Numbered from the stretch's first letter, positions 55,493-64,000 are shown. The stretch: DNA of 64,000 nt from CAZDDB01 sp963843285 (GCA_963843285.1 CAWJJO010000004.1:1-64000), one strand, 5' to 3'. The notes: generated by a model from the sequence alone, not told the origin. A program made the numbers and translations.

Positions 55493-56932
55493 TCAAACGA
55501 AGTAGTCGATAAATAGTTTGGACGAATCCATGCGCAGGGATTTGACGAACTTGCTCCATTGCGCCGAGGTAATTCCATCCGGCTTTTCTGTGGTCTCCGG
55601 AAGATTTTGCCAGTCGGCCCGAATCAGACGTCCTTTGGTCTTTTGCAGCAAAGCATCCTTTAAGGCCTTCGCAGGCATATCCCAACCTTTTTTGTTTGAC
55701 CCTTTCGGCAAACGCGCGAACTCTTCATCCACCGGGATGGCGGCGACCAGTTTGGAAGAAGTCATGAGCTCCAGACCCTTTTCCCGGAGCGTTGCATTGT
55801 GACTTCCATGATGTCCGACTTTGTAAAACGTGACTCGTTTCAGAAGATCTGCAGCTTTGATTTTTGTTGATGGTCCATTCGCTGACGGCACATCCCATTC
55901 CACTTTATCCCACGATTTCCAGTTGCCGATTTCCGCATCGCCGACAAACAGAAGCACTTGATCGCTCTCAATCAGCTCAATTGCGAGGACCAGGCTTGTG
56001 TTGTTCAAATGATCATCCAATTGCAATGCGAGTCTGGCGGCAGAGTACAGCCAGTCGTAGTCAATCCTTCGCCAGGATTCGTCCGGCGAGTTGTATCTGC
56101 CATACAGATCGGGCCAGTCGTGCTGCAGTCTTTTTTCATCAGACCATTGCAGGTTTCGATCGAAAGGAGAAAACACAGGCTCCTGCTCTTTCCCCTGTTC
56201 TTTCGAAAGCATACTTTCCAGCGCATTCAAAAACGCAAAATCAGGCCCCGCGAGGCCATACATGTCCGATTCTTTTTCTTCATAGTGAATATCTTTGACA
56301 TCTTTTGACGGCGCAAAAATGTAAAAGCGGACACCTGGAAGCCAATCCCGCTCAATCACCTGACCGGGTTCCAAATAATCCGGAGTGGGATCCCGGCGGG
56401 TGATTTTGTTCATCGCCTCTTCGGTTTTCTCGGAAAATCCGATCATACCCATTCCGGACAGTCCGCCAAGGAAACCAAGAATGTCGGCGATCGCTCCACC
56501 GCGTCTTTGTGCTTCTTCCTGCAGATCGCTGATTTTCGCCAGAGCCAATTGCAACGCAGCCAGCTTCTGCTTCTTTTTCTTGCTCTCTTTCAGAATCTTT
56601 TGATCTGGATTTTCAGTCCATGCAACCCAGATCTCTCTCATTTTCATCGGATCGAAAATCGTTCTTGCATCCCAGAACCCGGCTATATGATCCCAGTGTT
56701 CATGCGTAGCAACAAGAACATCCAGTTTTGGCCCAATTTCGCTATTGATGTTGGCTGCAACGTTCCTGAGTTTTTCAGCGCCCCCGGGAGTTCCTGTCAA
56801 CACACCGCAGTCGATCAACATGTGCCGCAAGCCCTGCGTGCTGTTAAACGTCAGAAGAAAGCAGTCTCCCAGTCCTTGTTTGTACATCCTCACCCTCAAG
56901 GACCAGTTTGTTGGAGTTGCAGCCGGCGGCAT
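55493..56932 (-). CDS. MBL-fold metallo-hydrolase (ComEC-like)
   Basis: 479 residues. The metallo-beta-lactamase ligands are clear: VATHEHWDHIAGFWD (HxHxDH, near residue 74), LLFVGDAEIG, and FYKVGHHGSHNATL near residue 370, a set shared with ComEC-type MBL proteins. A long charged insert (KKKKQKLAALQLALAKISD) makes it larger than usual. No signal peptide, so cytoplasmic. It starts two bases after the stop of the preceding small frame and is surely co-transcribed with the protease fusion. MBL proteins of this kind can be nucleases or hydrolases; the substrate is unknown. Confidence 0.85.
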   Translation of the reverse strand: MPPAATPTNWSLRVRMYKQGLGDCFLLTFNSTQGLRHMLIDCGVLTGTPGGAEKLRNVAANINSEIGPKLDVLVATHEHWDHIAGFWDARTIFDPMKMREIWVAWTENPDQKILKESKKKKQKLAALQLALAKISDLQEEAQRRGGAIADILGFLGGLSGMGMIGFSEKTEEAMNKITRRDPTPDYLEPGQVIERDWLPGVRFYIFAPSKDVKDIHYEEKESDMYGLAGPDFAFLNALESMLSKEQGKEQEPVFSPFDRNLQWSDEKRLQHDWPDLYGRYNSPDESWRRIDYDWLYSAARLALQLDDHLNNTSLVLAIELIESDQVLLFVGDAEIGNWKSWDKVEWDVPSANGPSTKIKAADLLKRVTFYKVGHHGSHNATLREKGLELMTSSKLVAAIPVDEEFARLPKGSNKKGWDMPAKALKDALLQKTKGRLIRADWQNLPETTEKPDGITSAQWSKFVKSLRMDSSKLFIDYFV

Positions 56933-56934
56933 GG

Positions 56935-57309
56935 TTAAACCTCCCCGTGGAGCATTGCGAATCGCTCACTCGCTTCCATGAACGGCGTACCCTGAAAATA
57001 AAGATGCGATTTGAACTCACGCCGTTTTTCCAGAAAGTTCGCCATTCTGTCTTTTCTGCGTTCGCTTTTTACGTTCTTGCTGATGGAATAATTTACTTCC
57101 AGTGAATTTTGATCGACGATCAGTGTAGAACCTCCCGGAAATCGGAATGTTTCTCCACTGTCTGTTACTTTCTTTCGCTCTTGCAAGACCTGCAAAATTA
57201 CTTGCGATTCGACGTTATTCAGATTTCCAATTTTTTCTGAGATTCTCAAGGCCCGCACTTCGAAGCTTTCGTCGCCGGTGGTAAGATCCAGCCCCAGCTC
57301 CAAGACCAA
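56935..57309 (-). CDS. 124-residue frame between protease fusion and MBL gene
   Basis: From a TTG, it reads VLELGLDLTTGDESFEVRAL, then ISEKIGNLNNVESQVILQVL, PGGSTLIVDQNSLEVNY and RMANFLEKRREFKSHLYFQ. It overlaps the protease frame by 95 bases with no ribosome site. The overlapped protease tail (SYHRRRKLRSAGLENLRKNW) looks like out-of-frame translation, so this may be the true C-terminus of the protease, displaced by one indel near 57305. If separate, it is an unknown small protein. I slightly favour the frameshift reading. Confidence 0.5.
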   Translation of the reverse strand: MVLELGLDLTTGDESFEVRALRISEKIGNLNNVESQVILQVLQERKKVTDSGETFRFPGGSTLIVDQNSLEVNYSISKNVKSERRKDRMANFLEKRREFKSHLYFQGTPFMEASERFAMLHGEV

Positions 57310-60300
57310 GCTCCGCTCGTTCTTCCGGTTTCAAACGTTTGATGACTTTTGCCAGACTTTCTTTGATTTTCGCTCTCCACGCCCGGCTCAAAAGGAACAA
57401 TCGTTCGCGTTCACTCGGATCGCCTTTTACCTTCCTCATTTCGGGAATCGCAAAGAACGAGTTGTCGTCCGTCACATACCGCACCTGTTCGCTAAACGGT
57501 CGAATCGTGCGGAAGAAATCACCGAGTATTTGCTTCGGACGGTCGAAGTACAGACCTCGCCACCGAAGAAGCTGCGGGGAGAGCGACCGTAAATCCAGCG
57601 GATAGATCCCCCATTCTTTGAAGGATTCCACAAACGCGACCCGGTATGCATGATCGCCGCTTGGAAAAACATCGTAGTCGGCAGTGATCAAAGCTCTGAG
57701 AAAATCGGCGAAATCGAGATCCACAGGCGGGCAATAATCGAGAGCGCGGATGCACATCCGGAGCACATGGCCTGCGGCTAAAGAGGCTTCCGCGGCCAGA
57801 CGATTCACGAGATCCGGATGCAACGATCCTGCCGGCAGTACGCCGGTTCCACCGGTGGCGATTCGAAGCAGGTCTGCAGTGCGTTTGTTGTAAATTCGAA
57901 TGAATGCATTGAACACCGCCGCAACCAGGATCGATCCTCTCGCATGAGGCTCGTATTCTTTTGCGATCAGCTCCGGATCGGGCTTCTTCAGCTCCCATTG
58001 ACCGTTGTCTTTGTAATCCACGATCGCGCTGCGGAGCGCGCGCCGCGATTCTGTCTCCTGACCGAATTCTTGCGCCAGCTCGCCAAGCAGATTTTGGGTC
58101 TTGAGATCCCCGCGAGTTTTTGCAAGCTGATGATTGAGCACACCCGATAACGAGAAATGCTGGAAAAGAGCCACGAGATCGGCGAACGCTTCGTGGAACG
58201 CAAGCATGTCTGCGTTTCCTTCTCTGTTAAACTCGCGATGCATTCCATCCAACAGGGCGTGACTCATTTCATGCGCGATGATGTCATGAGATAGACAGGT
58301 GAACACTACGCCGCTGGTCCTTCGATCGGAAGAGGGAAAATAGCCGAACAGCAGCGCTTTTTTGTCCGGATGATAATAGGCATTCGCTTCCCGAAGCGCG
58401 TGCGGGTAGATTCTTAGCCGTTGTACATATCGATCATCCTTCTTGCTCCCTTCTCTCATCCAGGGCGACCACTCCGCTTTTCGCCCAAGCGCGATCTCAA
58501 AATTGCGAATGGTCCGCATGCCCACCGCATACACCATTTGCTGATGGAAGTTCGGATTGCCTTCGGATGGATTCACTCCGTCGGACGCGAGTATATTCGG
58601 ATGATTGAGATCCACCGGCGCATAAAAACAGCCGCTGGCAGGATCATGATCGACGACTTCCAGATACTCTCCGGCAGGACCCGGATCCAGTTTTTCCCAG
58701 GGAGCATCTACCACGATTTCATTGATTTGCTCCATGTCCAGCTCACGCGAAAGACTCGGATCAAAAGCATAACAGCGCAGCCTGCGACAGGACGGCGGCG
58801 GCGGAATCACGACTTTTTCTTTCGGCCGTTTGGGCGGTTCCGGTTCTGCAGGCAATTTCTTTCGGAAATGCTCTTTGAGCGTTCGCGAAGCATATTCACT
58901 TTCGGTAACCGCATCGATGAAGCGCTGCATTTCTTTCTTGGAAATGTCTTTTGCATCCGGATCTGGAATCGCCTTCTCTACGTCTCGATCCAATTGAAAA
59001 AGTTGAGTCGCTTCTTGCGCCAGCATTTCCTGGCGCAAACCGGGCGCAACACCCAGACCGGTGATCACCCGCAGGAATGCAAACGTAGCAGTATCGGGAG
59101 GAGTCTGGATCACATTCGCGTTCGGCTTGATCGCCAGAGCGTTTGCAGCTTGCAGCGCTCCCTGACCAAAATATTCCAGGCAGTTGGCCAATTTCTTGTA
59201 AGCCGAATCAAACAAAGCTTTGCGAACGGCTTCGACAACCTTCCATCCGGGCCAGCCTTTCATTTGCGGTTTGTATTTCTGGAGCCAGAGAGCCGCAGCT
59301 GCGGCGATTTGAGGTGTGGCTGCGGACGTGCCCTGACCGTTCATGTCCACGATCTGTCCGCAGTTGATTTCAGCCCACGGAACATTCGGAGTGAAGGCTG
59401 CAAGCGCAGTCGCCATCTTTTGTATGGGGCCATAGTTGCCGGACATATCTAGAAACGGTACGTTGTCGCGGGTATATGGATCGAGATTGGCCATGATTCC
59501 GCATGCTGCGATGACGCGGTTGAATCGCGCAGGAAACACAATTCGCTCGGGGCTACCGAAGCGATTGTTCCCCGCTGCGCTGACGATGGTGATCCCAGCA
59601 TCGTATGCGCGATTGACCACCTCGGCCCATGCGCGGGACGCGGTTCCTCCCATGCTCATGGAAATCACATCGACGCGGTCCTGATCATTGCCGTTCGGCG
59701 CAATCAAGTAATCCACGGCTTCCGCAAATGCGCTTGTATATAAAAGGATAACGGATGTTGCGATTCGGACCGGGATCACTTCCGCCAGAGGCGCGCCGCC
59801 CAGATAGTCGTTTTTGATTTTTGCACCTGCCAGCAATGCGATCGTTGCTGTGCCGTGCCCTGGATTCTTGAACAGACCTCGTTCGTATGGATCGGAGGCA
59901 TCGTTTGGCGGGCGTCCATCTTTAACAAAATTCCGTTGCAGATTTGCCAGAAGTTTTTCAGGCAGTGTCGCGTGCTTGAAGTCGATTCCCGTATCGAGAA
60001 TTCCGATTCGGATCCGGTTTGCATTTCCCGCAAGTTGATTTCTTGCGTCTCTTAATTGCGAATATTTCGGTTCTAAATGCCAGGCGAAAGAAGGTCCCTC
60101 CGGAAAATGATCGGACTGTTCATTCACACGACAGAGCTCGCCCGGAGCTGCGCCTAACGTTCCTTTTTCACGAGTTACTGTGTTTTCTGTAATCCAACCG
60201 TGAGCGACGTCAGGTTCAGCGTAGAGAATGCCCTTCTGTCCGCTGCTTTCCACGGCACGATATGCAACATCCCACAATTCGCCCGGATTTGCAGCAGCAT

Positions 60301-60466
60301 TTGTTTCCGCGAGGTACCAGCGCGGAGCCGTGGCCATGCCTTTCTTGCCGCGGATTTCATTCGGCAAGAGTGGGGACAGATCAAACTTGCTGCCGTCAAT
60401 TCCAAACGGTTTGCCGCGCAGAGTGTTGGCCTGCGCGGGAGTCATCTTGATGAGAAGCCGCGCCAT
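57215..60466 (-). CDS. Fusion of subtilisin (S8) and gluzincin metallopeptidase
   Basis: 1083 residues. The first half is a complete S8 domain: ILDTGIDFKHATL (Asp, about 156), NPGHGTATIALLAG (His, about 203), VSAAGNNRFGSP and GQGTSAATPQIAAAA (Ser, about 378). The second half has a zinc peptidase site, IIAHEMSHALLDGM (HExxH, about 732) with the Glu ligand in MLAFHEAFADLVALF. A proline-rich linker (PEPPKRPKEKVVIPPPP) separates them. No signal peptide is visible (it begins MARLLIKMTPAQANTL), so it may act inside the cell. It heads an operon with an MBL-fold hydrolase. Two unrelated proteases in one chain is rare. Confidence 0.88.
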   Translation of the reverse strand: MARLLIKMTPAQANTLRGKPFGIDGSKFDLSPLLPNEIRGKKGMATAPRWYLAETNAAANPGELWDVAYRAVESSGQKGILYAEPDVAHGWITENTVTREKGTLGAAPGELCRVNEQSDHFPEGPSFAWHLEPKYSQLRDARNQLAGNANRIRIGILDTGIDFKHATLPEKLLANLQRNFVKDGRPPNDASDPYERGLFKNPGHGTATIALLAGAKIKNDYLGGAPLAEVIPVRIATSVILLYTSAFAEAVDYLIAPNGNDQDRVDVISMSMGGTASRAWAEVVNRAYDAGITIVSAAGNNRFGSPERIVFPARFNRVIAACGIMANLDPYTRDNVPFLDMSGNYGPIQKMATALAAFTPNVPWAEINCGQIVDMNGQGTSAATPQIAAAAALWLQKYKPQMKGWPGWKVVEAVRKALFDSAYKKLANCLEYFGQGALQAANALAIKPNANVIQTPPDTATFAFLRVITGLGVAPGLRQEMLAQEATQLFQLDRDVEKAIPDPDAKDISKKEMQRFIDAVTESEYASRTLKEHFRKKLPAEPEPPKRPKEKVVIPPPPSCRRLRCYAFDPSLSRELDMEQINEIVVDAPWEKLDPGPAGEYLEVVDHDPASGCFYAPVDLNHPNILASDGVNPSEGNPNFHQQMVYAVGMRTIRNFEIALGRKAEWSPWMREGSKKDDRYVQRLRIYPHALREANAYYHPDKKALLFGYFPSSDRRTSGVVFTCLSHDIIAHEMSHALLDGMHREFNREGNADMLAFHEAFADLVALFQHFSLSGVLNHQLAKTRGDLKTQNLLGELAQEFGQETESRRALRSAIVDYKDNGQWELKKPDPELIAKEYEPHARGSILVAAVFNAFIRIYNKRTADLLRIATGGTGVLPAGSLHPDLVNRLAAEASLAAGHVLRMCIRALDYCPPVDLDFADFLRALITADYDVFPSGDHAYRVAFVESFKEWGIYPLDLRSLSPQLLRWRGLYFDRPKQILGDFFRTIRPFSEQVRYVTDDNSFFAIPEMRKVKGDPSERERLFLLSRAWRAKIKESLAKVIKRLKPEERAELGLGAGAGSYHRRRKLRSAGLENLRKNWKSE

Positions 60467-60658
60467 GATACTTCAATCTGCAAGTTGCGAGCCACGGCGA
60501 ACTCTCTCGGTGGGTCGAATCTGTGGGTGTAGACAATTGGTACAGTGCAAACGAAATGATCACGCCGAACAGCCCGCTACCCTACTTCGATCGCTCCAAT
60601 GTCTATAGTATAGCGCAATTATGCAGGGTAGATCAGGGAAATCCGTTCTCTTTTGTTT

Positions 60659-61339
60659 CTACGATAGGCCGGACAGTACAGGGATCAGCACATTTGGAAT
60701 GAAGTCCACGAGAAAGTGGGTGATCATGTTCGCCTTCAGGTCGCGTCTCTTCAAATAGAGAATCGCAAGGATCGCGCCGGCGACAAACGAAATGATGATT
60801 CCACCGATTCCCTGCCGGTAATGAAATACGCCAAAGAGGATCAGCGGGATCAGGAAATAGACAATCCAGTTGCCGCTGATTTTTTGCAGTCGTTCTATGA
60901 TATAGCCGCGGTAACAAATTTCTTCAACAATTCCCGCGCGCAAAACCATAAACGACATCACCCACAATGAAACGTTTTTGTAGCGTCCGACATCCGACCC
61001 CTGCCCGAACGAGATGCCAACTTTGCTGAAGATGAAAAGAAGGATCGCCAGTGCCACGCCCACAGGCACAATTCCAATGAGCCCCCAAAGAATGGACTTG
61101 CCCCAGTTCCGCGAATGAATTCCAATCGAGTCCAAACCCAGCTTTTCTCCTTTAAGAATGAGCAGAATCAGAATTCCTGCCACTGCAAAAACGGACAATT
61201 CTTTTCCCATCACAAAAAGATTCGTAAAAGGACTATCCGGAGCCAATGATTGGAAAATGAAGATCACAAGCGGAGCGCCGAAAAGAGCAAGAGCGAGTCC
61301 GACCCATGTGATGGCAGGTGTCGTTGAAGTTCGTTCCAT
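60659..61339 (-). CDS. CPBP family intramembrane protease (CAAX/Rce1-like)
   Basis: About 226 residues with several hydrophobic segments and the CPBP motifs: RAGIVEEICYRGYIIERLQK (EExxxR, near residue 138), FGVFHYRQGIGGIII and NMITHFLVDFIPNV (His motifs). These proteins are intramembrane glutamate proteases with roles from prenyl-protein processing to bacteriocin immunity. I chose the ATG giving MERTSTTPAITW because the longer frame from 61489 adds a non-membrane, low-quality N-terminus that overlaps a short intergenic repeat. Confidence 0.85.
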   Translation of the reverse strand: MERTSTTPAITWVGLALALFGAPLVIFIFQSLAPDSPFTNLFVMGKELSVFAVAGILILLILKGEKLGLDSIGIHSRNWGKSILWGLIGIVPVGVALAILLFIFSKVGISFGQGSDVGRYKNVSLWVMSFMVLRAGIVEEICYRGYIIERLQKISGNWIVYFLIPLILFGVFHYRQGIGGIIISFVAGAILAILYLKRRDLKANMITHFLVDFIPNVLIPVLSGLS

Positions 61340-61383
61340 ATTGTTACGAATCATACACCAGGAAATGAAATCCGCGTGCCGAA

Positions 61384-61420
61384 CCTTTCTTTGCGATCTT
61401 GGCGTCTTTGCGAGAAATCC
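61384..61420 (+). repeat. Short CTTTGCG-type intergenic repeat, copy 1
   Basis: CCTTTCTTTGCGATCTTGGC then GTCTTTGCGAGAAATCC. The same unit with changes recurs at 63138-63171. Confidence 0.6.
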
Positions 61421-61476
61421 TATTCCCCCAATACCGCGTTGCGTGTTTGCACGAAATCTGATGAGATAATCGGCAT

Positions 61477-62995
61477 ATGAAACACACAATCCTCATTCCC
61501 GTGCTGTTGATCTCTGCTTTGTCATTTTCCTTCGCCTTCGCGGATGAAGTGCCGCCGGCGGAAAAGGAGAAAGCGGCTCCTGCTCCGGTTGAATTTGTGA
61601 GCCATCACAAAATCACGATCGGCAAGGAAGCGCTCGACTATTCGGCGGTTGCAGGTGAGATCTTTGTGAAGGACGAAGAAGGAACTCCGCAGGCAAGCAT
61701 CTTTTCTATTTCGTATGTGAAGGACGGAGTCGATCGTCCCGAAAACCGGCCCGTCACTTTCCTGTTTAACGGCGGACCCGGATCCAGCGCGGTGTGGCTG
61801 CATCTTGGCGCATTCGGACCGAAGCGAGTCGCATTCTCAAACGATCCGGTAATCCCGGGTGCTCCGCCGTATGAGCTGACGGACAATCCAGATACACTCC
61901 TGCGTTTTTCCGATCTTGTTTTTGTGGATCCGGTCGGCACCGGTTACAGCCGCGCGCTTGGCAAGAAAAAGGATGCGGATTACTGGGGTGTTGATGAGGA
62001 TTCGGCATCCATCGCGCAATTCATCCGAAGCTATCTCACAAAAAACAAGCGATGGAATTCACCCAAGTTTCTTGCAGGTGAAAGTTATGGAACGATACGC
62101 GCAAGTGTGCTCATCCGGGATCTGGAACTGAAGCTTCTGGACAGTGTGGCGTTTGACGGTGTCATTCTGCTTTCCACCGCGCTGGATGTGCGGACGTTTG
62201 TGACGGCCGGGCCAGGAAACGAGCTTCCCTATGTGACCAATCTTCCCACATTTGCCGCGACCGCTTACTTTCACAACGCGTTGCCGGAAAAGCCCGCCGA
62301 TCTGGATACTTTTTTGCGTGAAGCGAGAGAGTTTGCAGGCGATGAATATCTTGCAGCGCTATTTCAGGGAGATTCACTTCCGGCAGAACGCGCGGCGCAA
62401 ATCGCTCAGAAGCTACACCACTTCACAGGACTGAGTGTGGAGTATCTGCAGCGAACCCATCTCAGAATCGACAGCGGTCGATTTTTGAAAGAGCTTTTGC
62501 GCGCCCGCGGCCAGACGATCGCGATCCACGACACCCGATTTCTTGGGAAGGATCCGGACGATGCCGGTGAAGGAGTTCAATTCGATCCGTTTCTATTCGG
62601 AATCGCCGGACCGTTTGTTGCAACGATCAACAGCTATCTTTCCGGCGATTTGAATGTCAAGATGGAACGTCCGTACGTCGTGTTTTCTCTAGGAGCGAGC
62701 AACAGCTGGAGGCGAGCCGGCAACAACAACGCCGCATTCGACGGATTTCTCTACACTGCTCAGTATCTTGCACAGGCAGCCGCTACCAACAAGGATTTTC
62801 GAGTCTTTGTCGCCAGCGGCTTGCACGATCTGGCAACGACTTTCTACGCAACCGAATACATCTTCGATCACAGCGGAATCCCGAAGAAGTCAGGTGACGC
62901 TGAAGAATTATTACGGCGGTCATATGATGTACATGTACGCGCCTTCATTGAAGCAGATGTCCGAGGACATTCGGTTATTCATGCTGGGTAAGTGA
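61477..62995 (+). CDS. S10 family serine carboxypeptidase, frame broken near the end
   Basis: About 505 residues. Signal peptide (ILIPVLLISALSFSFAFA), then FNGGPGSSAVWLHLGAFGPK (oxyanion region), VDPVGTGYSRAL, and the nucleophile FLAGESYGTIRASV (near residue 202). The Asp is in FVASGLHDLATTF. The raw frame ends at 62991 without the catalytic His, but one base removed near 62893 gives QVTLKNYYGGHMMYMYAPSL and DIRLFMLGK, stop at 62995, with the His in GGHM. It should remove C-terminal residues from peptides outside the cytoplasm. Repeat 18 follows. Confidence 0.88.
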
Positions 62996-63001
62996 ACCAG
63001 G

Positions 63002-63135
63002 GTGTAAGAAGGGGGATGTGGGGATCGGGGGGATGAAGCCGCCGCAGCGCCGAAGGCGCTTCTCTCTAAAAAAATATTACCAAACAAAAAGCGATCCCCC
63101 TTATCTCCCTTATCTCCACATCCCCTTTCTTACAC
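63002..63135. repeat. G-rich intergenic repeat, locus 18, inverted pair
   Basis: Left arm GTGTAAGAAGGGGGATGTGG then GGATCGGGGGGATGA; right arm CCCCCTTATCTCCCTTATC through CCCCTTTCTTACAC. It lies between the convergent S10 and permease genes so that each arm is in sense with the gene it follows. Confidence 0.88.
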
Positions 63136-63137
63136 CG

Positions 63138-63171
63138 TTCTTTGCGATCTTTGCTTCTATCCGAGAAATCC
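63138..63171 (+). repeat. Short CTTTGCG-type intergenic repeat, copy 2
   Basis: TTCTTTGCGATCTTTGCTTC then TATCCGAGAAATCC, matching 61384-61420. It abuts G-rich repeat 18 on one side and the permease stop on the other. Confidence 0.6.
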
Positions 63172-64000
63172 TTACTCGCGCAGACTGAGCAGCGGATCCA
63201 GGCCGGCGGCGCGTTTGGCAGGAATGAACGATGCAAGAAGCGCGATGAACATCGCAAAGCCGGCGGTGGCGCCGTAGATCACAGGATCGACCGGCTGCAT
63301 GCGGAACAACAGTGCGGAGAGGTATCGGGAAAGCGCGAACGAGGCGGCGATTCCCGTGAGCATTCCGGCAAAGGCGATCAGCATGCTCTGCCGCACGATC
63401 ATGAGAAGCACATTGTCCGGCCGGGCGCCAAGCGCCATGCGGATTCCAATCTCCTTTCGCCGCTGCGTGACCGTGTACGACAGCACGCCATAGATTCCCA
63501 CCGCCGCCAATGCCAGAGCGGTTGCAGCAAACAACACAAACAACAGCATGTTGAAGCGCGGTTGGGCAATCGAGCCGGAAAGAATCCGATCGAAAGTCGT
63601 GAGCTGATACACCGGGAGATTCGGATCGAGCGACTTCACACGATCGCGGATCAAACCGCTCATCGCGGCTGGATCCGCGGTTGTATCAAGCACAATGGAC
63701 ATTACGGATTCGGGAATCTGCGAATGCGGAAAATAGATCTGCGCGCCCGCTTCCTCCTCCAGTCCGGAATTCTTTACAGTACCCACAACTCCGATCACTT
63801 CACGCCATTTGATCTTGTCCGATGAATTGCTGAAGCCGATCCGTCTTCCGATCGGATTCTGATTCGGCCAGTAGCGATCGGCCAGACCTTGATCGATAAT
63901 CGCTACACGCGTAGAAGTGTCGATGTCACGATCGCTGAAGTCGCGCCCGTTTCGAAACGGAATCCCCATCGCGCGGAAATAATTCGGAGTGATCATGCGG
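63172..64000 (-). CDS. ADOP-style MacB/FtsX permease, 5' part beyond the window
   Basis: The visible 276 residues are the C-terminal half of an ABC-type permease. A periplasmic MacB-like core (ITPNYFRAMGIPFRNGRDFS, PIGRRIGFSNSSDKIKWREV, YQLTTFDRILSGSIAQPRFN) is followed by three membrane segments with the FtsX motif QRRKEIGIRMALGARPDNVL between the first two and the closing IPAKRAAGLDPLLSLRE. These are features of the acidobacterial duplicated orphan permease group, which usually lacks an adjacent ATPase. The gene continues past base 64000. Confidence 0.85.
   Translation of the reverse strand, partial: RMITPNYFRAMGIPFRNGRDFSDRDIDTSTRVAIIDQGLADRYWPNQNPIGRRIGFSNSSDKIKWREVIGVVGTVKNSGLEEEAGAQIYFPHSQIPESVMSIVLDTTADPAAMSGLIRDRVKSLDPNLPVYQLTTFDRILSGSIAQPRFNMLLFVLFAATALALAAVGIYGVLSYTVTQRRKEIGIRMALGARPDNVLLMIVRQSMLIAFAGMLTGIAASFALSRYLSALLFRMQPVDPVIYGATAGFAMFIALLASFIPAKRAAGLDPLLSLRE

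Noticed and set aside
58421..59452. 343-residue plus-strand frame
   Set aside because: Antisense to the protease fusion. No ribosome site or domain.
2883..63135. CRISPR array
   Set aside because: The repeated G-rich units lie kilobases apart between genes, vary in length and sequence, and have no regular spacers or cas genes.

Overview
The window looks like chromosomal DNA of a mid-GC soil-type bacterium, most probably Acidobacteriota. Pointers are an ADOP-style MacB/FtsX permease at the right edge, a very large serine/threonine protein kinase sensor, an Oar-type TonB receptor remnant, many secreted peptidases and an H-NOX protein. This assignment is inference from gene families only. No rRNA, tRNA or CRISPR array was seen.

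Layout. (1) 1-16.8 kb is a defence island: a HigBA-like toxin-antitoxin pair, an AbiE type IV toxin-antitoxin pair with a visible operator, two HNH nucleases, a NucS-like nuclease with an EVE-like tail, and a tightly coupled operon of SNF2 helicase, AIPR nuclease, beta-class adenine methyltransferase and type III-style Res, followed by two coupled unknown genes. (2) 17.2-24 kb holds a cytochrome P450, a Tat-exported M24 peptidase, an H-NOX haem sensor, a nucleotidyltransferase gene pair and an AsmA-like protein. (3) 24.1-39.6 kb is dominated by a 2143-residue protein with two kinase domains, a STAND-type ATPase, helical repeats and two family-5 solute-binding domains. A 1,672-bp piece of it is duplicated about 9 kb away, and a mosaic scrap of its 3' end lies at 17.2 kb. 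Between the two large copies lie an intact IS4-family element and a visibly GC-richer, heavily frameshifted cyclic-glucan synthase/glucoamylase segment. (4) 39.6-64 kb contains a 573-residue unknown protein, an M13 peptidase, a STAS/RsbW partner-switch pair, a serine hydrolase, an ankyrin-PQQ protein, a secreted serpin, an SGNH hydrolase, a large M4-like peptidase, an operon pairing a subtilisin-gluzincin fusion with an MBL-fold hydrolase, a CPBP protease, an S10 carboxypeptidase and the ADOP permease.

Two patterns run across the window. First, 17 intergenic loci carry a degenerate G-rich, almost C-free repeat that starts GTGTAAGAAGG. Five loci are inverted pairs and twelve are single arms, and all twelve single arms lie on the same strand whatever the neighbouring gene direction. 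The repeat often abuts, and twice provides, the stop codon of the upstream gene. It is absent from the defence island (3.0-17.5 kb) and from the GC-rich segment. Second, at least ten genes are split by single-base indels that restore a family-typical protein when corrected. This points either to residual assembly errors, since several are in homopolymers, or to decay. Calls affected by this are marked.
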